NCBI GenBank assembly: GCA_947426945.1
Contig: CANEFX010000002.1
Span: 62,001 to 126,000, forward strand
Origin: an uncultured Bacillota bacterium
Lineage (GTDB): Bacteria > Bacillota > Clostridia > Oscillospirales > Oscillospiraceae
Length of the DNA stretch: 64,000 nt
Reading direction: 5' to 3'
Position 1 is the stretch's first letter. The number at the start of each line of letters is the position of its first letter. Below, in pieces: positions 58,273-64,000 of the stretch. The notes under the pieces are model-generated. The model made no database searches, was not told where the DNA came from, and saw only the letters and a list, made by a program, of their open reading frames with translations. Position numbers and translations under genes: made by a program.

Positions 58273-58920
58273 TTAATTGTTCAGCATAGGAGCAAGGCAA
58301 TCCCCGCAGATAAGACGGGCAATTTTTGTAGTCCGGGCAAGCTGCCCGCACATAGGGCACTTGTAGCGGATGGAATGACCTTTGCTGGTGGTTCCGGCAG
58401 CGGCTCCACCGTTAGCGGCGGCGTTGCCGCCAGCAATACGGATGCCGCAAGGTTCGTTTCGGTTCAATTTGATTTCTTGAATATCATTGTCAAGAATCCA
58501 TTCAAGCAAACTGTCAGCGGGTTCCGTGTGGCTCCACCCATAGCGAGTATGGGTACAGATAAGGCCGTGGGATTCGGCGGTGCGCTTAAAGGCTTTGTTA
58601 TGGTACATACGGCTTGACCCACTGCAATCCTGGACATTGAGTATAGTGTCGTTGTACATATGTACCATTTCATGTAGAAGCGTGGCAACCGTTTCCTCTA
58701 TCGGCCTATCCAGAGTTCCAGCCCCAATATTGATTTCATGCTTGGCCCCGTCCTTCACTTCCCACAGGGGAGACAAACTGTAGTGGCCGTATGCCCTTGG
58801 TGTGCTCTGGATAGTGATAACAGGCGTTTCCAGTTCTCCATTGAAAAAATCGGCGTTCAGCTTATTAAACAGCTTTTCAAGTTGTCCGGCAAGACGGCTG
58901 GTCTTAACAATTTCTTTCAT
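58273..58920 (-). CDS. SprT-like metalloprotease-type protein (215 aa)
   Basis: Starts MKEIVKTSRLAGQLEKLFNK. The zinc-protease helix is VATLLHEMVHMYND (HExxH), with FFNGELETPVITIQS before it. It ends with a zinc ribbon (YKCPMCGQLARTTKI, CGDCLAPM). SprT-like proteins act on DNA-protein complexes. Common cargo of Tn916/ICE-type elements. It reads leftward with the 59055 gene. Confidence 0.85.
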   Translation of the reverse strand: MKEIVKTSRLAGQLEKLFNKLNADFFNGELETPVITIQSTPRAYGHYSLSPLWEVKDGAKHEINIGAGTLDRPIEETVATLLHEMVHMYNDTILNVQDCSGSSRMYHNKAFKRTAESHGLICTHTRYGWSHTEPADSLLEWILDNDIQEIKLNRNEPCGIRIAGGNAAANGGAAAGTTSKGHSIRYKCPMCGQLARTTKIARLICGDCLAPMLNN

Positions 58921-59054
58921 GACGTGTACTCCCTTTCAATCTTAAACTTGACGGGAGCGGGACAAACGGTGTATGATATATCCATCCCGCCCCGTGGCGG
59001 TGTCTATGAGGTCTGCTACTTAAACTTTGGTCGGTTGGGGTAGCAGACTTCTTT

Positions 59055-59333
59055 TCATGCGCTGACAGTAAAACGGCGGCTGGTGGTCTGTTTGGTATAC
59101 GCCTTGTACACGTCCGGCATGACCTTCTTAAAGGCGGTGCTGTCGAAACGGTTGGAAAGGACGGTAGCATAGCGGACAATGTAGGTTCCGGCTTCCAGTT
59201 CTTCCACCCCCAGACCGTCCATGTGCCGCTTGATTTCGTCTTTAATAGATTCGATTTCGGCGGCGGCTTCCGCTTGCATAGCTTCCCATGCTTTGAGGGC
59301 TTCAATTTTAGAGACGATTTCGATAGTGGACAT
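59055..59333 (-). CDS. Small element-encoded protein (92 aa)
   Basis: Starts MSTIEIVSKIEALKAWEAMQ, a helical charged N-terminus, then LEAGTYIVRYATVLSNRFDS and a basic end (YTKQTTSRRFTVSA). This type is common in gut ICEs and phages next to replication genes; the second half resembles nuclease-associated DUFs, but no activity can be assigned. A hairpin (GTCTGCTAC...GTAGCAGAC, 59011-59051) separates it from the SprT-like gene. Confidence 0.65.
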   Translation of the reverse strand: MSTIEIVSKIEALKAWEAMQAEAAAEIESIKDEIKRHMDGLGVEELEAGTYIVRYATVLSNRFDSTAFKKVMPDVYKAYTKQTTSRRFTVSA

Positions 59334-59465
59334 TGTGTATACTCCCTATAATTCAATATTCCGTGTCGGTTCCCTTGCCGTATTGGTTCGGTAGGTTGAC
59401 CGTTGCCGTACTCTACGCCCTGGCAACCGGGCGGCAGGGTGTTGTCCCCTGCTGTGATTACAGTA

Positions 59466-59550
59466 TAACCGTTAACGGTTAAAACGTCAATAAGGAAAGT
59501 TGCACAAAATAACCGTTAACGTTTTATGCAACTTTGACCGTTTACGGTTA
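59466..59550. promoter_or_regulatory. Triple palindromic operator array between divergent genes
   Basis: TAACCGTTAACGGTTA at 59466-59481 is a perfect 16-bp palindrome. TAACCGTTAACGTTTT (59510-59525) and TGACCGTTTACGGTTA (59535-59550) are close copies. AAAGTTGCA (59496-59504) and TGCAACTTT (59527-59535) form an inverted repeat around the middle copy. They lie between the 59055 and 59599 genes, so the RHH protein encoded next is the likely binder. A replication origin with iterons is the alternative. Confidence 0.65.
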
Positions 59551-59598
59551 TATCATTTTGCGATATAATATACTCAATTATAGAAAGGCGGGGTATAT

Positions 59599-59826
59599 AT
59601 GGCTGTGAGCGAAGCGCATAAAAGAGCAAGTAACAAATGGAATAGTAGCCGTGACAACATAATGATTAGACCCTCTAAAGAAGAAGGGGAGATAATCAGA
59701 GCAACAGCGGCGGCGGCGGGAAAGTCTGTTCAATCCTATATACTGGAAGCTGTGCGGGAAAAGATGGAGCGGGACGGGGTGGGGGATGGTTTTGGTTTTT
59801 CACTCCCCCAACCAGAGAACAAATAG
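59599..59826 (+). CDS. Ribbon-helix-helix (Arc-type) protein (75 aa)
   Basis: GAAAGGCGGGGTATAT precedes the ATG. It reads MAVSEAHKRASNKWNSSRDN, then IMIRPSKEEGEIIRATAAAA and GKSVQSYILEAVREKMERDG, an Arc-like RHH. It adjoins the triple palindrome array and probably represses its own and the divergent gene. Confidence 0.8.
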   Translation: MAVSEAHKRASNKWNSSRDNIMIRPSKEEGEIIRATAAAAGKSVQSYILEAVREKMERDGVGDGFGFSLPQPENK

Positions 59827-59899
59827 TAGTAGTCGGTTCATCTGGCTGTTCAGATTTCAAAAGAATTTCTATGATTTTTTTCTTTATTGAGTTGACCCG

Positions 59900-59929
59900 G
59901 TTATCTCCAATATGGTATAGTAGCAGAGT
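59900..59929 (+). promoter_or_regulatory. Promoter of leader RNA upstream of the replication-type gene
   Basis: TTGACC, 18 bases, TATAGT (positions within a base or two). It heads a roughly 260-base leader with a terminator at 59984-60018. Confidence 0.55.
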
Positions 59930-59983
59930 AACAAGTAGCGCAACAGACGTTTAGTCAAAGTAAGACGCACTCACTCAGGCAGA

Positions 59984-60018
59984 GCCAGACGGCCCCGCTT
60001 GAATGGGTGCGTTTTTCT
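59984..60018 (+). terminator. Leader terminator (possible attenuator)
   Basis: GACGCACtCA pairs with TGggTGCG before TTTTTCT. Between the promoter and the next gene, it may end a short RNA or act as an attenuator. After it, 60019-60193 contains a hairpin (GGTACACCCCTT...AAGGGTATACC) and a six-codon frame MSARGP behind AGGGGGTG. Confidence 0.55.
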
Positions 60019-60193
60019 ACTTGGATATTCCTATGGTGGGCTGTACCTTGACAATTTAATTTTGATAGAGGGTACACCCCTTGCGGTTAAGGGTATACCA
60101 ATCCAGAGTAATTAGGGGGTGAGCGCATGAGCGCAAGAGGGCCATAGCAAAAATTAAACGGTTATCCAAAAATTAACGGCGATACAACGCCGA

Positions 60194-60955
60194 TTGAAAG
60201 GCGATGAATTAAAAATAGTTACTTATCCGAATCAAAAAACAGTTGTGGCAGAGCATATGCCGCATGATTCTCTACACACTGGATATGGTTGTCTCAATAT
60301 CAATGCAGTGTGTAGAGCAAAACGGGCATTAAACGGAAATGCGTTTGCTCTATACATAAGGTGCGTATTGAATCGTCAAGGATTTCCATACGCATTAAGT
60401 CCGTCCAGTTTCAAAGCGGACATGGGAATCAGTGAAAACGGATACCAGTCTGCGGTAAAGGAACTTATCTCGAAGGGATATCTTGTGAAACGTCCAGACG
60501 GGCGAAACGCATATACGATATATGAAATGCCCCCCACTCTCCCCCCGGAATCTGCGGATGTTTCCCCAGAAACTGTGGTGCATCACCCCCAAAACGGGGC
60601 CGATATCCCCCCAGAAATTGGGGAAGAAACAATACATGAACAATACAATAATATTATAAATAATACAACTGACGTTGCAGAAGAAGATGGTTTATCCACT
60701 GTCGGGGAATGCACTCCGCAGGATATTCCTGATACCTTGGATGATGTTCCTGATATGGACATCATCAAGACAGAGCCGCAAGTGGAGGAAGTAAGAGAGC
60801 CCGTGTCAAATAGCAACACACATAACGCACTGGAAAGATATAGTCGTGTGATTTTCGATGAAGATGGAGAATCATGCGATGTTGTACAGGCACTTTATTA
60901 TACCTATCCGTTACATGGCGTACCCTCTCCTTCGGACGATGATATGCCATTTTAG
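60194..60955 (+). CDS. Winged-helix replication-type protein of element B (about 253 aa)
   Basis: The frame begins near TTG 60194, with no clear ribosome site. HDSLHTGYGCLNINAVCRAK, then FALYIRCVLNRQGFPYALSP and ISENGYQSAVKELISKGYLV form a winged helix, as in small plasmid/ICE replication initiators. A Pro/acid-rich tail follows. Upstream, short frames read in the other two phases (AKIKRLSKN, INGDTTPIERR) look like coding remnants, so the true start may involve frameshifts or decay. Confidence 0.65.
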   Translation: MKGDELKIVTYPNQKTVVAEHMPHDSLHTGYGCLNINAVCRAKRALNGNAFALYIRCVLNRQGFPYALSPSSFKADMGISENGYQSAVKELISKGYLVKRPDGRNAYTIYEMPPTLPPESADVSPETVVHHPQNGADIPPEIGEETIHEQYNNIINNTTDVAEEDGLSTVGECTPQDIPDTLDDVPDMDIIKTEPQVEEVREPVSNSNTHNALERYSRVIFDEDGESCDVVQALYYTYPLHGVPSPSDDDMPF

Positions 60956-61191
60956 CCTTGTCAAAGAGCCAACAAGCATAGAAAATAGGGGGAATAATTT
61001 ACTTCTGCTGGACAAAAATAATTTTCTTATTCTGTCAACATTTTATTTTTCTACTGCTGGCCTATTGTGCCGCAATGGTTTATGAGGGCTTAAAACAGTA
61101 ATTTTATCCAGAAATCTATTGGTGGTTAAGGGCTTTTCTTAATGTTGACGTTCAATTTTGAAAACTCCGCCCTATAAAGGGGCGCATAGCC

Positions 61192-61274
61192 GCCACGCCA
61201 AAGGCTGGCGCAAAATATGGTTGTTGGTTTTCCCAAACTGCCAAAGGCAGTTCATACCTCCGCCAAAGGCGAGG
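61192..61274 (+). repeat. Three consecutive hairpins with GCCAAAGGC cores
   Basis: GCCACGCCAAAGGCTGGC (61192-61209), AACTGCCAAAGGCAGTT (61236-61252) and CCTCCGCCAAAGGCGAGG (61257-61274) each fold on an AAA loop. They lie just before the excisionase gene's ribosome site. They may control its translation or bind a protein. The rest of 60956-61190 shows nothing I recognise. Confidence 0.55.
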
Positions 61275-61298
61275 GCAACGGTGCTAAGGAGGTGAACA

Positions 61299-61499
61299 AT
61301 GAGCACCGAAAAAATTCCTGTATGGGAAAAAGTAAACTTGACACTTGAAGAATCCGCCGCATACTTCGGCATAGGGGTAAACAAGTTGCGTGAAATGAGC
61401 AACGCCGAAAACTGCGCCTATGTATTGTGGGTCGGGAACAAGCGGCTGATAAAGCGCAAGCTGCTTGAAAAATATTTAGCCTCTGCATACTCAATTTGA
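61299..61499 (+). CDS. xis: Excisionase, Tn916 Xis family (66 aa)
   Basis: Starts MSTEKIPVWEKVNLTLEESA, then AYFGIGVNKLREMSNAENCA and a basic end (RLIKRKLLEKYLASAYSI), the Tn916-type excisionase pattern. AAGGAGGTGAACA precedes the ATG. It sits directly upstream of the integrase, as in Tn916, and would direct excision. Confidence 0.88.
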   Translation: MSTEKIPVWEKVNLTLEESAAYFGIGVNKLREMSNAENCAYVLWVGNKRLIKRKLLEKYLASAYSI

Positions 61500-61574
61500 T
61501 GGAAATATCAGCTTTGATGTGGTATAATCAGATTACCATATCAGGCGCTTTTCCACAAAGGAGGTTGTAGAGAT

Positions 61575-62744
61575 TTGTCCGAAAAGCGCAAAGACAGCAA
61601 AGGCCGGATTCTGCGAACAGGCGAAAGCCAAAGGCAGAACGGCACTTATATGTACCGCTATACTGACATTCGAGGTACACGGCAAAGTGTCTATGCCCCT
61701 ACTCTGGACGAACTGCGAGAGAAGGAGCGGACAATCCAGCGGGATATGGATGATGGCATAGATTACGCCGCCGGAGAGATTTCCGTTTTCGAGTTGATGG
61801 AACGATATATAGCGCAAAAGCTAGGTGTACGTTATAATACCCAGGTTAATTATAACTTTGTCCGCAACTTGATGCGAAAAGAAGATTTCAGTGTTCGCAA
61901 GGTCAAAACTATCAAGCCGTCTGACGGAAAAGCCTTTTTCATCAAATTACATGATGATGGAAGAAGCTACAGCACCATTACTACGGTGAGAGGTGTTTTA
62001 CGTCCAGCGTTTGAAATGGCTGTTGAGGACGATATCATTCGCCGTAATCCGTTTTCATTCCGTGTGGTTGATGTAGTGCCTAACGATTCAACTACCAGGC
62101 AGGCGCTTACGCCAGAAGAAAAGAAACGGTTTCTTGCTTATGTTCTGGATGATAAATGCCGCCGTAGATACTACGATGAAATTATTATCTTGTTAGGGAC
62201 AGGGTTGCGTATCTCCGAGTTGTACGGGCTGACGATTTCGGATATTGATTTCGTCAACCGCAGAATCCGAGTAGAACGGCAGTTGACCCGGACACGTCTT
62301 AGCGGCAGTTGCGAGTATTACATCGAAAAGCCGAAGACTGAAAGCGGAGAACGATACATACCTATGCTGGATGAAAAGGTGTACCAGGCTTTTCAGAATG
62401 TAATTCGTAACCGCAAGCCGTCAAAGGTAGAGTATATAATACAGGGATACACAGGGTTCCTGTTTCTGGACAAAGACGGCAAGCCTAAAGTGGCGGGACA
62501 CTTGGAACACGCATTGAAACGGACTGTTGACCATTATAATGAAAGCCACAACGACAAACTGACTGTGACCCCGCACGTTCTTCGTCATACGTTCTGTACC
62601 GATATGGCGGCGGCTGGAATGGATTTGAAAAGCCTACAGTATCTTATGGGACACAGTGATGCCTACACCACGTTAAACATTTACACCCATTCTAACTATG
62701 ATACAGCGGAAAAGGCCCTTGCGAAAATTGTAGGGAGCGATTGA
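61575..62744 (+). CDS. int: Tyrosine integrase, Tn916 family (389 aa)
   Basis: A TTG start 10 bases from AAAGGAGG. The N-terminal arm-binding domain (GESQRQNGTYMYRYTDIRGT) and core-binding domain precede the catalytic domain with GTGLRISELYGLTISDID (Arg), VTPHVLRHTFCTDMAAAGMD (His-x-x-Arg), LMGHSDAYTTLNIYTHSNYD (His and the nucleophilic Tyr). It lies at the right end, 165 bases from the junction. Confidence 0.96.
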   Translation: MSEKRKDSKGRILRTGESQRQNGTYMYRYTDIRGTRQSVYAPTLDELREKERTIQRDMDDGIDYAAGEISVFELMERYIAQKLGVRYNTQVNYNFVRNLMRKEDFSVRKVKTIKPSDGKAFFIKLHDDGRSYSTITTVRGVLRPAFEMAVEDDIIRRNPFSFRVVDVVPNDSTTRQALTPEEKKRFLAYVLDDKCRRRYYDEIIILLGTGLRISELYGLTISDIDFVNRRIRVERQLTRTRLSGSCEYYIEKPKTESGERYIPMLDEKVYQAFQNVIRNRKPSKVEYIIQGYTGFLFLDKDGKPKVAGHLEHALKRTVDHYNESHNDKLTVTPHVLRHTFCTDMAAAGMDLKSLQYLMGHSDAYTTLNIYTHSNYDTAEKALAKIVGSD

Positions 62745-62783
62745 TATTACAGGCTTCCGGCATTGAAATACAAGGGCAACAGC

Positions 62784-62808
62784 TTACTCCACAACTTACT
62801 CCATTTGC
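62784..62808. repeat. Terminal repeat of element B, right copy
   Basis: TTACTCCACAACTTACTCCAT followed by TTGC, matching the left-end copy at 54147 in direct orientation. Candidate arm-type integrase sites. Confidence 0.6.
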
Positions 62809-62908
62809 CCGTAGATTAACATAGATTTACGGTGGTATTCGTGGAGTACGGCAAGAGGGCTGAACGGCTGTAACCGTTGAAAATACTGGGACACAAGGAG
62901 TAAACAAG

Positions 62909-63364
62909 GTGACTAAAATTCTGTTTGTATGCCATGGGAATATATGCCGCAGCCCAATGGCGGAGTTTATCATGAAGGATCTGGTGAAAAAAGCCGGACT
63001 GGAGGGGCGGTTTCACATCGAGTCCGCGGCCACCAGCACGGAGGAGATCGGCAATCCGGTTTATCCTCCCGCCCGCCGCAAGCTGGCCGAACATGGTATC
63101 GGCTGCGCTGGCAAAACAGCCCGCCAGATGAGGAACGAGGACCTCCACCGCTTCGACCTCCTGATCGGGATGGACAAGGCCAACCTGCGGAATATGCACC
63201 GCATCTGCGGAGTCGGCTTCGACGACAAACTGCATCTGCTGATGGAATATGCAGGCCGCCCGGGAACGGAGGTAGCTGATCCTTGGTATACCGGAGACTT
63301 TGAGGCCGCCTGGCGGGATGTATTGGCTGGTTGTCAGGGGCTTTTGGACTTCTTGCAGGCATAG
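62909..63364 (+). CDS. Low-molecular-weight protein tyrosine phosphatase
   Basis: A GTG start with AAGGAG nine bases upstream, both supplied by element B. The catalytic loop is VCHGNICRSP (C-x5-R), followed by MAEFIMKDL and the acid loop DPWYTGDFEAAW. At 151 residues it is full length. The original start is stranded at 54052. Downstream it abuts a small gene within about ten bases. Confidence 0.94.
   Translation: MTKILFVCHGNICRSPMAEFIMKDLVKKAGLEGRFHIESAATSTEEIGNPVYPPARRKLAEHGIGCAGKTARQMRNEDLHRFDLLIGMDKANLRNMHRICGVGFDDKLHLLMEYAGRPGTEVADPWYTGDFEAAWRDVLAGCQGLLDFLQA
62930..62939. other. Right attachment core of element B (attR)
   Basis: TGCCATGGGA within codons 8-10 of the phosphatase. It pairs with TGCCACGGGA at the left junction. 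Confidence 0.7.
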
Positions 63365-63374
63365 GAGGGCAATT

Positions 63375-63596
63375 ATGTTCGGCAGACGAAAAAAGCGGAC
63401 AGTCCCACCCTACAACAAGGAGGGGAAGATTCCTGTCATCCGCTCCAGTATCTGTACCGGAGAGCAGGTGGCGGGCTTTAAAGACCCCGTCAGCGGAAAA
63501 TTCCACGACCTGATGCTGATTCGGGACAGCAGTGACCTCGCAGAATTTCTCTCCCTGTATCAGATCGACGAGAAGGATATCCGGCGGGAATGGTAG
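63375..63596 (+). CDS. Small conserved protein downstream of the phosphatase (73 aa)
   Basis: ATG 63375 follows AGGAGGGCAATT; the frame extends upstream within the phosphatase. It starts MFGRRKKRTVPPYNKEGKIP and continues VIRSSICTGEQVAGFKDPVS, ending DEKDIRREW. It resembles small aspartate dehydrogenase-adjacent DUF-type proteins of Clostridia, without a known role. Co-transcribed with the phosphatase. Confidence 0.7.
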   Translation: MFGRRKKRTVPPYNKEGKIPVIRSSICTGEQVAGFKDPVSGKFHDLMLIRDSSDLAEFLSLYQIDEKDIRREW

Positions 63597-63611
63597 CAGC
63601 GATCGGATCCT

Positions 63612-63648
63612 AAAAGGAAAGACACGCAAGCGTGTCTTTCCTTTTACC
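63612..63648 (+). terminator. Terminator after the phosphatase operon
   Basis: AAAGGAAAGACACG-CAAG-CGTGTCTTTCCTTTT, a long perfect stem. The 63650-63760 segment then holds two shorter hairpins and nothing I can name. Confidence 0.85.
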
Positions 63649-63764
63649 GTGTTAAACAATTTCGACGCTGTGACTTTCCGAATCAGGAAAAGTCAACCGC
63701 GAGCCCGGCGAAGCGGTTGCGGGTTGGAGAGGAGGAGCAGCGCAATGAGCGCGCTCTGACTTTT

Positions 63765-63803
63765 GAAAAAAGTCGGAGCAAGCGATATGAAGCTTGCTCC
63801 GAC
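63765..63803 (-). terminator. tRNA-Leu terminator
   Basis: On the minus strand GTCGGAGCAAGC and GCTTGCTCCGAC flank an 8-base loop and are followed by TTTTTT. Confidence 0.85.
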
Positions 63804-63804
63804 G

Positions 63805-63891
63805 TGGTGCCGGTGGGGGGACTCGGACCCCCACGCTGTTGCCAGCGGCGGATTTTGAGTCCGCTACGTCTACCAATTCCATCACACCGGC
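63805..63891 (-). tRNA. tRNA-Leu (anticodon CAA)
   Basis: On the minus strand the acceptor GCCGGTG pairs with CACCGGC and an encoded CCA follows. The anticodon loop CTCAAAA lies between GCGGA-type arms, giving anticodon CAA (reads UUG). A long variable arm and T loop GGTCCGAGTCC confirm a class II tRNA-Leu. Confidence 0.93.
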
Positions 63892-63904
63892 AGGTGCGAA
63901 GGAT

Positions 63905-63933
63905 ATTATACACAATATTTCCCCGCTTGGCAA
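63905..63933 (-). promoter_or_regulatory. tRNA-Leu promoter
   Basis: On the minus strand TTGCCA, 17 bases, TATAAT, about 14 bases before the tRNA. Confidence 0.8.
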
Positions 63934-64000
63934 GAGTGAAAATCAAATTTTGACCCATGGAATTATCTCCGGCCCCTGCTACACCAGCCGCACCTTCACC

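Noticed and set aside
63934-64000. End of a minus-strand gene at the window edge (ending VKVRLV then stop)
   Set aside because: Only about seven codons are visible, so nothing can be assigned.

Overview
The window looks like a Gram-positive gut Clostridia chromosome, probably Oscillospiraceae-like (Flavonifractor/Pseudoflavonifractor type). This is inferred from GC-rich coding DNA, strong AGGAGG ribosome sites, sigma-A promoters with 17-bp spacers, a T-box in front of leuA, and the gene content (DUF4364, DUF4367, DUF1385, YitT, VanRS-like two-component systems). No species call is possible from sequence reading alone.

Region A (before base 1 to about 17,750) is the right part of an integrated element. 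Its minus-strand replication/partition operon runs leftward out of the window: two proteins of unknown function, a DnaD/winged-helix replication protein, DnaB helicase, ParA, ParB, two more unknowns, and a partial HUH-type (G2P-like) rolling-circle Rep cut by the window edge. Rightwards (7.1-17.7 kb) lies a patchwork of small genes: five XRE/Cro-like regulators, a Tad2-like protein, a 2TM (SLATT-like) membrane protein followed by a 45-residue proline-rich peptide, tail-anchored small proteins, a membrane-tethered DEDDh exonuclease, a complete-looking type I toxin/antisense RNA module, an AbiH-like protein and a large serine recombinase. Four copies of a 17-bp palindrome (GTGTCCAAnTTGGACAC and one variant) sit inside parB and around the toxin module and are candidate ParB sites. 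Just beyond the recombinase lies the 5' part of a host gene whose reading frame becomes foreign after about codon 31, which marks the right junction.

Region B (17.75-54.05 kb) is chromosome. It holds a DUF4364/flavoprotein pair, a sigma factor with a DUF4367 partner, small secreted and membrane proteins with a duplicated segment, leuA with its T-box, rpmE, a flavin reductase, hflX, a GNAT, a MATE exporter, an SH3b-NlpC/P60 hydrolase, yitT-pgsA-rimO-recX-recA-prmC-DUF1385, a lipoprotein/RR/HK set, a second RR/HK pair, a four-gene phage-tail-fibre-like mini-operon, a large HD + GHKL-ATPase protein of the conflict-system type, an MFS transporter, an AraC regulator, a diaminopropionate ammonia-lyase-like enzyme and an SPL-like radical SAM protein.

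Region C (about 54,083-62,939) is a second, more AT-rich mobile element of about 8.9 kb inserted into the 5' end of a low-molecular-weight protein tyrosine phosphatase gene. It carries an SLH surface protein, XRE and ribbon-helix-helix regulators, a small serine resolvase, a SprT-like protein, a winged-helix replication-type protein, a Tn916-type excisionase and a tyrosine integrase. Its right end supplies a new ribosome site and the first ten codons of the phosphatase, so the host gene stays open. Region D (62,909-64,000) is chromosome again: the phosphatase, a small protein and tRNA-Leu(CAA).
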